From Saprospiraceae bacterium (GTDB taxonomy: Bacteria; Bacteroidota; Bacteroidia; Chitinophagales; Saprospiraceae), in NCBI GenBank assembly GCA_016710585.1, contig JADJVN010000029.1, positions 10,001 to 74,000 on the forward strand: a DNA stretch of 64,000 nucleotides, in the 5' to 3' direction. The notes beneath the pieces were generated by a model. It ran no database searches. It was not told the DNA's origin and worked only from the letters and a program-made list of their open reading frames with translations. The stretch's first letter is position 1. Every line of letters begins with the position of its first letter. This document shows, one piece after another, positions 8,416 to 17,448 of the stretch. Position numbers and translations under genes: made by a program.

Positions 8416-8499
8416 TAGTGCACTATAATGCACTTTATCATTAAAACCAACAATAAAATCATCAAAATTCAATACGTAGTGCATTTTACCGCACTTTAT
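8416..8499. repeat. Pair of 23-bp imperfect palindromic direct repeats in a 468-bp gene-free stretch (8125-8592)
   Basis: Copies at 8416-8438 and 8477-8499 match at 19 of 23 positions. Each contains a GTGCA arm followed by GCAC and ends in TTTAT. Copy 1 is a GTGCA-N5-TGCAC palindrome. They sit between two convergent genes. I see no open frame, RNA gene or terminator with a T-run elsewhere in 8125-8592, which is AT-rich sequence. Confidence 0.5.
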
Positions 8500-8592
8500 T
8501 TTGGATTTTTAAATACTGGCGTCAATTCTAAAATATTCCAAGAACAATCTGATATCAATTTTTAATTTTTTTCTAGAACAAATTTATCCAAT

Positions 8593-10497
8593 TTAGTGAT
8601 TTGCCAATTTACTATTCCTAATACTATAACCAAAATAAATAATCAAGCCAACGATCAACCATATTGAAAATCCAATCCAATTCTTCAAAGGAATTTGTGC
8701 CATCATATAAAGGCAGGTTAAAATTCCTAGAACAGGAATGAGCGAATAATTTTTCAACAATGAGAGAACTAACATCACGACACTGATGACTATAAATATC
8801 CACATCGGAATCTTATGTTTAAATATATTCCATGAGGAAATTGTTTTTCTTGAATCACTGATTGGTGCTTTGATGATAAAGTCTTGATATGCTGTTTCAC
8901 TAATGGAATTCAAATAATCGTGTAAATCAGATTGCAAATTATATTGAGTTGGGGCAATTTGACTGGTATAGATTTTTAATGATTCCAATTCAGATTTATT
9001 CAGTGAGGGAATCAAGTCCTCTTTGCTCACATATTGTCTATCATTTGAGAAAAAATTTGACAGTGATTCATGTTGATATTTCCAAAGCAACAAAGAGATT
9101 ATGAGAAATAATACAGGGAGTCCAATTCGAGAACTCAAGAAAGGAATTTTGAACTTTCCTTCTGGAATATCTTTCTGTTCATGAAGCACCAATACGCCTC
9201 CACAAACCAATACAAAGGCAAACAAAGTTCCAATACTACATAGATCTGTAACAGTAGTCAGATTCAAAAATAATGCAGGAACTGCTACAACAAATCCAGT
9301 GACAATGGTTGCAAAAGAAGGAGTCTTATACTTGGGGTGAATTTTAGAAAAAGACTTTGGCAAAAGTCCATCGCGGCTCATACTCATCCATATCCTTGGC
9401 TGGCCCAATTGAAACACCAACAATACACTAGCCATTGCAAAAATTGCGCTCACAGCGATCACACCGCTAAGCCAATTCAAATTCACTTTATCAAAAACAA
9501 ATGCAAGTGGATCTCCTACTGCCAACTCATCATATTTAACCATACCAGTGAGGACCAATGCAATCGCAACATATAACACGGTGCAGATTATAATTGAATA
9601 CATCATCCCACGTGGTAAATCTCGCTGTGGATCTTTGCATTCTTCAGCAGTAGTGGATATCGCATCAAAACCTATATAAGCAAAGAAGACAGCTGACACG
9701 CCTTTAAGAATACCGCCTACGCCATTGGGCATAAAAGGATTCCAATTCCCTGTGTTGACATAAAAGGCTCCAACTACGATAACTAAAATAACAACTGATA
9801 TTTTTACTATCACCATGAGGTTACTTGCATCGCGAGACTCCTTCATTCCTTTGTAAACTAACCAAGTGATAAATACTATGATCAATAAAGCAGGAATATC
9901 GAGCACCAAATGAAATCCTGCAATACTTGGCGCCGTCTGATAAGCATGATAAAAAGATTGTAAATTACTACTGAGTTCTTCCAAAGGTTTTCCAGCTTGA
10001 ATGAGCAAACTGGCTTCTTTATAACCATTGTGAGCAGAAAAATAATCCATGGTCATCCATGGGGGCAAATCTAAGCCCATATTGCCCAATAGTCCAGTGA
10101 AATAATCACTCCACGAAATAGCGACGGTGATATTTCCTATTGCATATTCCATAATTAGGGCCCAGCCTATAATCCAAGCAAACAACTCTCCAAAAGAAAC
10201 ATATGCATAGGTATATGCACTACCAGCCACTGGAAATCGACTTGCAAAATCTGCATAACAAAATGCGGCAAAACTGCATGCCAATGCAGTAAATAAAAAT
10301 AAAAAAATGACTCCAGGACCACCATCTGCACTTGCGGTGCCAATAGTGCTAAAAATTCCAGCACCTATTATCGCGGCTATACCTAATGCAGTGATATCTC
10401 TAACATTCAGCACCTTATGCAATGAATGATTGCCTTCATCATTATTTGCATCAACTGAAGTGTCCAATCTTTTCTTCCGAAACAAAGAATTTATCAT
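8593..10497 (-). CDS. APC-superfamily amino acid permease (CAT/YfnA type)
   Basis: A 634-residue polytopic membrane protein. The first helix region carries the APC signature (ALGIAAIIGAGIFSTIGTAS, with the unwound GAGIF substrate motif), and AAFCYADFASRFPVAGSAYTY and FFAYIGFDAISTTAEECKDPQRDLP are typical of cationic amino acid transporter relatives. About 12-14 membrane segments are expected. It is longer than the usual 450-500 residues: one polar insert follows the third segment (about residues 150-195), and another of about 90 residues lies near 475-565. Substrate cannot be set from sequence. It is a stand-alone gene. Confidence 0.85.
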   Translation of the reverse strand: MINSLFRKKRLDTSVDANNDEGNHSLHKVLNVRDITALGIAAIIGAGIFSTIGTASADGGPGVIFLFLFTALACSFAAFCYADFASRFPVAGSAYTYAYVSFGELFAWIIGWALIMEYAIGNITVAISWSDYFTGLLGNMGLDLPPWMTMDYFSAHNGYKEASLLIQAGKPLEELSSNLQSFYHAYQTAPSIAGFHLVLDIPALLIIVFITWLVYKGMKESRDASNLMVIVKISVVILVIVVGAFYVNTGNWNPFMPNGVGGILKGVSAVFFAYIGFDAISTTAEECKDPQRDLPRGMMYSIIICTVLYVAIALVLTGMVKYDELAVGDPLAFVFDKVNLNWLSGVIAVSAIFAMASVLLVFQLGQPRIWMSMSRDGLLPKSFSKIHPKYKTPSFATIVTGFVVAVPALFLNLTTVTDLCSIGTLFAFVLVCGGVLVLHEQKDIPEGKFKIPFLSSRIGLPVLFLIISLLLWKYQHESLSNFFSNDRQYVSKEDLIPSLNKSELESLKIYTSQIAPTQYNLQSDLHDYLNSISETAYQDFIIKAPISDSRKTISSWNIFKHKIPMWIFIVISVVMLVLSLLKNYSLIPVLGILTCLYMMAQIPLKNWIGFSIWLIVGLIIYFGYSIRNSKLANH

Positions 10498-10612
10498 GAT
10501 TTAATTTTGCTTTTATTTACAATCGCCTGTGTAAACATAAGAAAATTAAAAATAGTGATTAAAAAATTTTCCATTTTCAAATAAAGACATATTTTTAAGC
10601 AAAATTTAATTA

Positions 10613-10987
10613 ATGAATAAATCAATTGTATCCCTTGTTTCACTCTTATTAATCGCCGTTTTGTTTCACAACTGTAAAAGTGATAGCGAATCTACGCAAA
10701 CGGATTGCACTGGTATCGTTTCGTCCTACAGCTCAACAGTTAAAGCTTTTTTGGATGCTAGTTGTGCAACTACAGGCTGTCACAATAGCCTAGCTAACTC
10801 AGGCAATGTTGACTTAAGCAGCTATGCTGGAGCCAAAGCTGCTGGAACATCAGGAAAATTGGTTTGTACTATTGAACATTCATGTGCTAAAAAAATGCCA
10901 CTTGATGCACAAGGCAATGCTGTAAAGATGGATGATGCATTTATAAAATTAATTAAATGTTGGGTTAGCTCTGGAATGCCTCAATAG
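10613..10987 (+). CDS. Lipoprotein with a cytochrome-c-like CX4CH motif
   Basis: A 124-residue product with a lipoprotein signal (LLLIAVLFHNC, lipobox Cys at about residue 21). The mature part contains FLDASCATTGCHNS, that is Cys-x4-Cys-His, a variant of the CxxCH haem-attachment motif, and later CAKKMPLDAQG, where a Met could be the distal ligand. Bacteroidota encode many small lipoproteins of this kind next to surface oxidoreductases. Covalent haem binding is possible but unproven, because the spacing is two residues longer than canonical. The gene ends about 20 bases before the control region of lon and is probably transcribed separately. Confidence 0.6.
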   Translation: MNKSIVSLVSLLLIAVLFHNCKSDSESTQTDCTGIVSSYSSTVKAFLDASCATTGCHNSLANSGNVDLSSYAGAKAAGTSGKLVCTIEHSCAKKMPLDAQGNAVKMDDAFIKLIKCWVSSGMPQ

Positions 10988-11009
10988 ATCAATCAAATTT
11001 ATTTTATTA

Positions 11010-11050
11010 GACAATTTTTTGACTTTTTGACTTAAAAAGGTCAAATTGTC
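11010..11050. promoter_or_regulatory. Inverted repeat upstream of the lon sigma-54 promoter (candidate activator site)
   Basis: GACAATTT at 11010-11017 and AAATTGTC at 11043-11050 are exact inverted arms, with inner TGAC/GTCA half-sites. The centre is about 70 bases upstream of the predicted transcription start, a position suited to a sigma-54 enhancer-binding protein. Confidence 0.5.
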
Positions 11051-11074
11051 AGCAAAATGTGGAAAACTTTCCAG

Positions 11075-11089
11075 TGGCACGGTCATTGC
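11075..11089 (+). promoter_or_regulatory. Sigma-54 (RpoN) -24/-12 promoter of lon
   Basis: TGGCACGGTCATTGC matches the sigma-54 consensus TGGCACG-N4-TTGC at every fixed position, with the correct GG-to-GC spacing. Transcription would start near 11101, leaving a 47-base leader before ATG 11148. Confidence 0.75.
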
Positions 11090-11147
11090 CGTAAAACACA
11101 TACACGCTCATTTACGTTAATTTGAGAGTATAATAAGGTAAATCTAG

Positions 11148-13568
11148 ATGAATATAAATACGTTACTTTTTGAACAAAAGAATATAGATGATGAGGAGAT
11201 GCTTCCATTTGTTGCAATTGCAGATGATGAAGAACCTCAAAAAACTGAAAATTTCGGTGATGTTTTGCCAGTAATGGCATTGAAAAACACCGTCTTATTT
11301 CCAGGAGTGATCTTACCTATTACAGTGGGAAGAGATAAGTCAATGAGAGCTATAAATAAAGCTCATGAAAGCAATAAGTTTATTGCAGTACTTACCCAGA
11401 TTGACAGTAAAACAGAAGATCCAAATTTCAAAGACTTATATCATATTGGAACGATTGCAAGGATCGTTAAATTATTGAGAATGCCAGATGGCTCTCAGAC
11501 AATCATACTGCAAGGGAGAAAAAGATTTGTCATTAATGAGATCATCAGCGAAACTAATTTTTTGGAATGCAAGATCCAATTGAAAGAATATATTGCCCCA
11601 TCAAATAATTTGGAATATGAGGCAATGATCAAGTCAATCCAAGAAAGATCTAAAAAAATAATAGAACTCAATCCACAGATACCAAATGAAGCGCAACTGT
11701 TGCTGCGTAATATCAATAATGATCGTTTTTTATTGAATTTTATTTCTTCTAATATCAATATTGCAATCGACAAGAAACAAGCTTTACTTGAACAAGATCA
11801 CTTGAGTAAAAAAGCTGAATCTGTGTTGATTTATCTAGATGGTGAGTTACAATTACTTGAAGTAAAAGATCAAATTGAAAATAAAGTTAGAGGTGATCTA
11901 GAAAAGCAGCAAAGAGATTACTTTTTAAATCAACAATTAAAGACCATTCAAGAAGAGCTAGGTCAAGATCCACAAGAGCAAGAGGTGGAAGAATTACTGG
12001 CTAAAGCTGAAAACAAAAAGTGGTCTAAAGAAGTAAGATCTCATTTTGATAAAGAACTTCAAAAAATGCAAAGAATGAATCCTCAAGTTGGGGAATATTC
12101 GGTGCAAATGAATTATTTAGAGCTGTTGGTAGATCTTCCGTGGGGCGAATTCACTGAAGACAAATATGATCTTAAGGAAATCAAATCAGTATTAGATAAA
12201 GATCATCATGGACTTGAAAAAGTAAAAGAAAGGGTATTGGAACATCTAGCAGTCCTTAAGCTAAAAGGCGATATGAAAGCGCCTATCCTTTGTTTGGTTG
12301 GCCCTCCCGGAGTAGGAAAAACCTCCCTTGGAAAGTCCATAGCAACATCGATTGGCAGAAATTTTATCCGAATGTCTCTTGGTGGATTGCACGATGAATC
12401 CGAGATCAGAGGACATAGAAAGACATATATTGGAGCGATGCCTGGTAGAATAATTCAATCTATCCGCAAAGCGAAGTCTTCAAATCCCGTTTTTATATTA
12501 GATGAAATAGATAAAATAGGAAAAGACTTTAGAGGTGATCCTTCTTCTGCATTATTGGAGGTCTTAGACCCAGAACAAAACTCCACTTTTCATGACAATT
12601 ATTTAGACATTGAATTTGATTTATCCAAGGTCATGTTTATTGCGACAGCCAATTCACTGAGCACTATCCAACCTGCATTATTGGATAGAATGGAGATCAT
12701 TGAATTGCAAGGGTATTCGATAGAAGAGAAAGTGGATATCGCAGCAAAACATCTCATCCCAAAACAAATCACAGAACACGGATTAAAACCCAAACAGGTA
12801 AAAATTCCGAATGCTGTAGTAGAAAAAATAATCCAAGAATACACCAGGGAATCTGGAGTCAGATCACTAGATAGACAGATAGCATCATTGGCTAGAAGGG
12901 CTGCAAAAAAAATAGCCCTAGAAGAATCTCAAAAAGTAGTTATAGAAAATGATGATATAAAAGATATCTTAGGTATTGTCAAATACAATAACGATTTATA
13001 TCAAGAAAATCTACCACCAGGAGTAGCGATTGGATTAGCTTGGACAAGAGTTGGCGGTGATATTTTATACATTGAAACATCAATATCAAAAGGGAAAGGA
13101 AAATTGACTTTAACTGGGAATCTTGGTGATGTCATGAAGGAGTCCGCCACTACTGCATTGACATTTATAAAATCACATAGTGAAGAGCTAGGTATTACTG
13201 CAGATTATTTTGAAAATCATGATTTTCATGTCCATGTTCCAGAAGGCGCTATTCCAAAGGATGGACCTTCAGCTGGAATCACAATGCTCAGCGCTTTGAG
13301 TTCTGCAATAAAAAACAAGCCTATCAAAACACATCTTGCCATGACAGGTGAGATCACCTTGAGAGGCAAGGTACTCCCTGTTGGAGGAATTAAGGAGAAA
13401 ATACTAGCAGCAAAAAGGGCTGGCATAACACAGATAATGCTTTGCAAAGAGAATAAGGATCATGTGGAAGAAGTGCCGAGCAACCACTTAAAGGGTTTAA
13501 AATTCAAATATGTCGAAACCATGAAAGAAGTACTGGAATTCGCTATTGGATTGAAGATGAAAGAATAA
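11148..13568 (+). CDS. lon: ATP-dependent protease Lon
   Basis: An 806-residue LonA protease. An N-terminal substrate-binding LON domain (from VMALKNTVLFPGVILPI, about residues 42-240) is followed by a coiled-coil linker and the AAA+ module: Walker A GPPGVGKTSLGK, Walker B PVFILDEIDKIG. The C-terminal protease domain carries the Ser-Lys dyad: Ser708 in KDGPSAG and Lys751 in GGIKEKILAAK. Lon degrades misfolded and regulatory proteins in the cytoplasm. Length is normal for LonA. The upstream region has a near-perfect sigma-54 promoter and an inverted repeat instead of the usual TAnnTTTG element. This points to stress- or activator-dependent expression. Confidence 0.97.
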   Translation: MNINTLLFEQKNIDDEEMLPFVAIADDEEPQKTENFGDVLPVMALKNTVLFPGVILPITVGRDKSMRAINKAHESNKFIAVLTQIDSKTEDPNFKDLYHIGTIARIVKLLRMPDGSQTIILQGRKRFVINEIISETNFLECKIQLKEYIAPSNNLEYEAMIKSIQERSKKIIELNPQIPNEAQLLLRNINNDRFLLNFISSNINIAIDKKQALLEQDHLSKKAESVLIYLDGELQLLEVKDQIENKVRGDLEKQQRDYFLNQQLKTIQEELGQDPQEQEVEELLAKAENKKWSKEVRSHFDKELQKMQRMNPQVGEYSVQMNYLELLVDLPWGEFTEDKYDLKEIKSVLDKDHHGLEKVKERVLEHLAVLKLKGDMKAPILCLVGPPGVGKTSLGKSIATSIGRNFIRMSLGGLHDESEIRGHRKTYIGAMPGRIIQSIRKAKSSNPVFILDEIDKIGKDFRGDPSSALLEVLDPEQNSTFHDNYLDIEFDLSKVMFIATANSLSTIQPALLDRMEIIELQGYSIEEKVDIAAKHLIPKQITEHGLKPKQVKIPNAVVEKIIQEYTRESGVRSLDRQIASLARRAAKKIALEESQKVVIENDDIKDILGIVKYNNDLYQENLPPGVAIGLAWTRVGGDILYIETSISKGKGKLTLTGNLGDVMKESATTALTFIKSHSEELGITADYFENHDFHVHVPEGAIPKDGPSAGITMLSALSSAIKNKPIKTHLAMTGEITLRGKVLPVGGIKEKILAAKRAGITQIMLCKENKDHVEEVPSNHLKGLKFKYVETMKEVLEFAIGLKMKE

Positions 13569-13581
13569 TTTTTTCTAGAAT

Positions 13582-14454
13582 TTAGATATAGAAATCTGTA
13601 ATTATTCCGACAGCTAGAACGACACTTGCAATTCCATTTGTAGTAAAAAAAGCTAAGTTTAATCTACTCAGATCACCCTCAGACACGATGGTATGTTGAT
13701 AGACCAACAGAGCTAGAAATATTAAACTACCTCCGACCATATACCCTCGAAGATGGAACTGCTGCCAAAGAATCACTGAGCAAGCTATAATACAAATGGC
13801 GCAAAGGATGTGAAAACCTAGAGATATAGAAAGTGATTTTGACATCCCGAATTTAACTGGAATAGAATGTAATTTTTCGTCCTTGTCAAATTGAATATCT
13901 TGCAAGGCATATAAAATATCAAATCCTGCAACCCAAGTAATCACTGCAACGCCGTATAAAAAAGTTATAAAAGAGAAATGAGACGTTACTGCAAGACAAG
14001 CACCAATTGGTGCTAAAGACAATCCAAGCCCTAGAATGATATGACTCACCCAAGAAAATCGTTTGGTATAACTATAGCCCAATACAATGGCGATAGCTAC
14101 TGGCGAGAGATAAAAACAAATTGGATTGATAAAATAAGTCCCAATAATAAATATCAATACATTAATTATGACAAATATTAAAGCTGAATTCTGTGAAATA
14201 ATTCCTGCTGGTATTTCTCTTGATGCGGTTCGAGGATTTTTTTTGTCTATACTGTAATCAGCCCAACGATTGAAAGCCATAGCAGCATTTCTAGCTGTAA
14301 CCATACAAACAATGACGAGTAGCAGCAACTTATAATTAAATCGATCTAAGCCAAATTCATGCAGTCCAATAAAGAAGCCAATCATAGCAAATGGCATTGC
14401 AAAAATGGTATGGCTAAATTTAACCAAAGAAAAAAAAGATCGGACGCTTTGCAT
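13582..14454 (-). CDS. UbiA-family prenyltransferase (4-hydroxybenzoate/menaquinone-type)
   Basis: A 290-residue integral membrane protein. Both Asp-rich motifs are present: NRWADYSIDKKNPRTASREIP, binding the prenyl diphosphate through Mg, and DILYALQDIQFDKDEKLHSIP. About eight or nine membrane helices follow the family pattern. The enzyme joins a polyprenyl chain to an aromatic acid in quinone synthesis. In Bacteroidota this type is usually the MqnP-like enzyme of the futalosine menaquinone route, but no mqn gene is nearby. The start was set at ATG 14454: a TTG at 14475 would overlap the upstream gene by 20 bases, whereas ATG lies one base after its stop. Confidence 0.85.
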   Translation of the reverse strand: MQSVRSFFSLVKFSHTIFAMPFAMIGFFIGLHEFGLDRFNYKLLLLVIVCMVTARNAAMAFNRWADYSIDKKNPRTASREIPAGIISQNSALIFVIINVLIFIIGTYFINPICFYLSPVAIAIVLGYSYTKRFSWVSHIILGLGLSLAPIGACLAVTSHFSFITFLYGVAVITWVAGFDILYALQDIQFDKDEKLHSIPVKFGMSKSLSISLGFHILCAICIIACSVILWQQFHLRGYMVGGSLIFLALLVYQHTIVSEGDLSRLNLAFFTTNGIASVVLAVGIITDFYI

Positions 14455-14455
14455 T

Positions 14456-14827
14456 TTAAATAAAATATCCTGCAAAGATATGGTACTGGGAATGATATTC
14501 TAAAGAATACTGATTTTGAGTATCGTAGTTGATTTCAATAACACCTGTTTCACCTGGCATGATTGGTTCTTTTGGCCAAGTCGGTACTGTACAACCACAA
14601 CTTCCTCTAGCATTTTTGATTATCAAAGGCTCAGTTCCCTTGTTTACAAAGGTAGCTTTTCTAACTCTGTCAGAACCTTTTTTAATTTCTCCATAGTCCA
14701 CATCTGTTTTTTCAAAAACCATTTTAGGACCGTTTGTAGATTTAGGTGCAGTAGCAGGAACAGCAGTCTGTGCATTTCCAGCAAAAGCAAAAATCATAAA
14801 TAACGCAATTGAAAATATACTTTTCAT
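14456..14827 (-). CDS. DUF1573 protein lacking its C-terminal strand
   Basis: A short secreted protein with a signal peptide (MKSIFSIALFMIFAFAGNAQ) and a DUF1573 (ASH/HYDIN-like Ig) domain: FEKTDVDYGEIKKGSDRVRKATFVNKGTEPL and the family's CGC motif in ARGSCGCTVPTWPKEPI. After IEINYDTQ the expected end of the domain (an xxFTKTVTVTSNA-like strand and a final IKG strand) is missing. Instead come about 20 unrelated residues and the stop, just before the prenyltransferase start. No other frame restores the missing strand. An ATG nine bases earlier (14836) is an alternative start; 14827 gives a cleaner signal peptide. TAATTTTG on the minus strand at 14859-14852 is a plausible -7 element. Confidence 0.7.
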   Translation of the reverse strand: MKSIFSIALFMIFAFAGNAQTAVPATAPKSTNGPKMVFEKTDVDYGEIKKGSDRVRKATFVNKGTEPLIIKNARGSCGCTVPTWPKEPIMPGETGVIEINYDTQNQYSLEYHSQYHIFAGYFI

Positions 14828-15014
14828 TGATAACATATTTTAATTTGATTACAAAATTAATACATAATACAAATCTTAGACTCCTTTTATCAAAAAATGT
14901 GTGTTAAGCTCGTGTTAAAAAAAATATTTTGTATAAATGCCTGTTTTTCACTGCGACAATTCACTTCACAGAAGCTTTATAGCTTATTTTTACGGTCGAT
15001 TAAAAATAAACTAT

Positions 15015-17387
15015 ATGTCCATATATAATCCAATTGACCAAATCCTCAACCAAATTGAATCAGATAATAAGGACTATATAATAGAAGTAATCAAAGATTA
15101 TTGGATTTGTGCTGTAAGTAGAGAGTGTTCTGTAACTGGGAGAAAGGAAGTTTTGACAGGTAAAGCAAAATTTGGCATCCTCGGAGATGGCAAAGAAGTG
15201 CCACAGGTGGCAATGGCAAGAGCTTTCCAAAAAGGAGACTTCCGCTCTGGATATTATCGAGATCAAACTTTTATGATGTGTCTTGATTTATGCAGTGTAC
15301 AGGATTATTTTGCCCAACTCTATGCAGATACAGAGAATGACAAGTTCAGTAAGGGCAGACAAATGAATGCACATTTTGCCACAGCGCTTATTGATACTCA
15401 TGGCAACTGGTTAAATCACAAAGATTTGTACAATGTTTCTTCTGATATATCGAGCACAGGTGGCCAAATGGCTAGGGCTTTAGGATTAGCATTAGCATCA
15501 AAACAGTATAGACAGGATCCTGGACTCCAAACTGAAAATTTATTCTCAAATCAAGGCAATGAGGTTTCATTCTGTACAATAGGCGATGCCTCTACTTCAG
15601 AAGGTATTTTTTGGGAGACAATGAATGCAGCTGCTGTCCAACAGGTTCCATTAGCGGTCTGTGTTTGGGATGATGGTTATGGAATATCAGTACCTATAGA
15701 ACTGCAGACAGTAAAATCCAACATTTCAAAAGCCTTAGCTGGTTTTGAAAAAAAGGATGATAATAATGGCATCCTATTATTTAATGCTAAAGCCTGGGAT
15801 TACCCTAGTTTGGTCAATCTTTTTCACTCAGGTATTGAACAGGTAAGAAGTCAACATACTCCTGCACTCTTTCACATCCAAGAAGTAACCCAACCGCAAG
15901 GTCACTCAACTTCAGGTTCTCATGAACGATATAAAAGTAAGTCGAGAATGCAATTTGAACAAGAGAAAGATTGCATCAAGGTTTTTGGAGAATGGATGAT
16001 CTCGGTAGGCATTGCAGATGAAGAGATGCTCAATAAAATACAAGATCTTGCAAAAGAATATGTCAAGACAGAAAAAAATATCGCTTGGCAAAATTTCACA
16101 AAACAGATTACAATTAAGAAAAATCAATTTGCTGAGTTGATATCTTCGAACAATATTTCAGATAACCGATTACTAGAAATCAATACGAAGAAAGATTTGT
16201 CTTGGCATGAAATCGTGTCTGTTGCTAGAAAAATAAATTTTTCATTAAATAATCCAGTTTTAGAAAAATGGATTCAAGAACAATATCGTGAAGCCAAAAT
16301 TAAATATGAATCAGATCTTTATTCTGATACAGCCAATTCACCAATAAAAGCTGTTGAAGTTGCACCTATCTATGAATTTGGAAATAAAGAGCTCACCGGA
16401 TATCAGATTTTAAATTTGTATTTTGATGAATTACTTTCCAATGAAAATAAATTCTTAGCGTTTGGGGAGGACCTCGGTCAAATCGGTGATGTGAATCAGG
16501 GCTTTGCAGGTCTACAGGAAAAGTTTGGAAAACTAAGGGTATTTGATACTGGAATCAGAGAATGGTCTATAGTAGGTCAAGCTATCGGATTGTCTATGAG
16601 AGGACTAAAACCTATAGCAGAAATCCAATATCTTGACTACCTTGTATATGCCTTGTCTCCATTGATGGATGATTTAGCCACTGTGAGATATCGATCTGGA
16701 GGTCAACAAATGGCCCCAACGATCATAAGAACCAGAGGTCATCGACTCGAAGGGATTTGGCACTCTGGATCACCTATAGGCATGATGTTAAATTCTTTGA
16801 GAGGAATTCATCTCTGCACACGTCGCAACATGGTTCAAGCAGTCGGCATGTATCGCACACTGATGCATGGTGATGATCCTGGTATCGTCATTGAATGCCT
16901 CAATGGGTATCGACTAAAAGAAAAGATGCCATCAAATTTTGAAAATTATACTGTCCCACTTGGCAAAATTGAAGTATTGCGAAGTGGCACAGACGTAACG
17001 CTGGTGAGTTACGGTTCTTGTATTAGGATAGCTGAAGCAGCATGTGAACAGTTGCAAACTTATGATATTCAAGTTGAACTCATAGATGTCCAGACTTTGC
17101 TTCCATTTGACATCGCAAAATCATGTGTGACTTCTTTGCAGAAAACGAACAAACTATTGATCTTGGATGAGGATGTCCCAGGTGGAGCAAGTGCTTATAT
17201 CATGCATCAAATACTTGAAGAGCAAAATGGATTTCAGTATTTGGATTCAAAGCCAAGAACAATTACAGCAAAGGCAAATAGACCTCCTTATGGAAGTGAT
17301 GGTGACTACTTTACCAAACCTAATGCTGAAGATGTGGTAGAACAAATTTTAGAAATAATGAGAGAATACAATCCTGTAAAATATTGA
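15015..17387 (+). CDS. Fused E1 alpha/beta subunit of a 2-oxoacid dehydrogenase complex
   Basis: A 790-residue thiamine-diphosphate enzyme with alpha and beta subunits in one chain. The alpha part (about residues 35-370) has SGYYRDQTFMM, RQMNAHF and the cofactor-binding stretch IGDASTSEGIFWETMNAAA. The beta part (about 450-790) has FGEDLGQIGDVNQGFAGLQ, DTGIREWSIVGQAIGLSMRGLKP, APTIIRTRGHR and DVQTLLPFD. Substrates are usually branched-chain 2-oxoacids or pyruvate, and the product is passed to an E2 lipoyl protein not encoded nearby. The start was set at ATG 15015: an in-frame ATG at 14937 would add 26 residues unlike any E1. Fusions of this size are typical of Bacteroidota. Confidence 0.88.
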   Translation: MSIYNPIDQILNQIESDNKDYIIEVIKDYWICAVSRECSVTGRKEVLTGKAKFGILGDGKEVPQVAMARAFQKGDFRSGYYRDQTFMMCLDLCSVQDYFAQLYADTENDKFSKGRQMNAHFATALIDTHGNWLNHKDLYNVSSDISSTGGQMARALGLALASKQYRQDPGLQTENLFSNQGNEVSFCTIGDASTSEGIFWETMNAAAVQQVPLAVCVWDDGYGISVPIELQTVKSNISKALAGFEKKDDNNGILLFNAKAWDYPSLVNLFHSGIEQVRSQHTPALFHIQEVTQPQGHSTSGSHERYKSKSRMQFEQEKDCIKVFGEWMISVGIADEEMLNKIQDLAKEYVKTEKNIAWQNFTKQITIKKNQFAELISSNNISDNRLLEINTKKDLSWHEIVSVARKINFSLNNPVLEKWIQEQYREAKIKYESDLYSDTANSPIKAVEVAPIYEFGNKELTGYQILNLYFDELLSNENKFLAFGEDLGQIGDVNQGFAGLQEKFGKLRVFDTGIREWSIVGQAIGLSMRGLKPIAEIQYLDYLVYALSPLMDDLATVRYRSGGQQMAPTIIRTRGHRLEGIWHSGSPIGMMLNSLRGIHLCTRRNMVQAVGMYRTLMHGDDPGIVIECLNGYRLKEKMPSNFENYTVPLGKIEVLRSGTDVTLVSYGSCIRIAEAACEQLQTYDIQVELIDVQTLLPFDIAKSCVTSLQKTNKLLILDEDVPGGASAYIMHQILEEQNGFQYLDSKPRTITAKANRPPYGSDGDYFTKPNAEDVVEQILEIMREYNPVKY

Positions 17388-17434
17388 AATTGATAGATTA
17401 TGTTAAAATTAAATTCAATATTATCAATAAAATA

Positions 17435-17442
17435 TATCTTTG
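17435..17442 (+). promoter_or_regulatory. Bacteroidota -7 element six bases before a GTG start
   Basis: TATCTTTG fits TAnnTTTG and ends six bases before GTG 17449, predicting a transcript that starts at or within one or two bases of the start codon. It supports GTG 17449 over the TTG at 17440, which overlaps the element. Confidence 0.55.
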
Positions 17443-17448
17443 TGCAAC

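Noticed and set aside
8416..8499. Integron attC sites
   Set aside because: No GTTRRRY core and no integrase; only short GTGCA palindromes.
14937..15014. ATG 14937 as the start of the E1 fusion
   Set aside because: The extra 26 residues resemble no E1 protein, and 15015 opens directly into a normal N-terminus.
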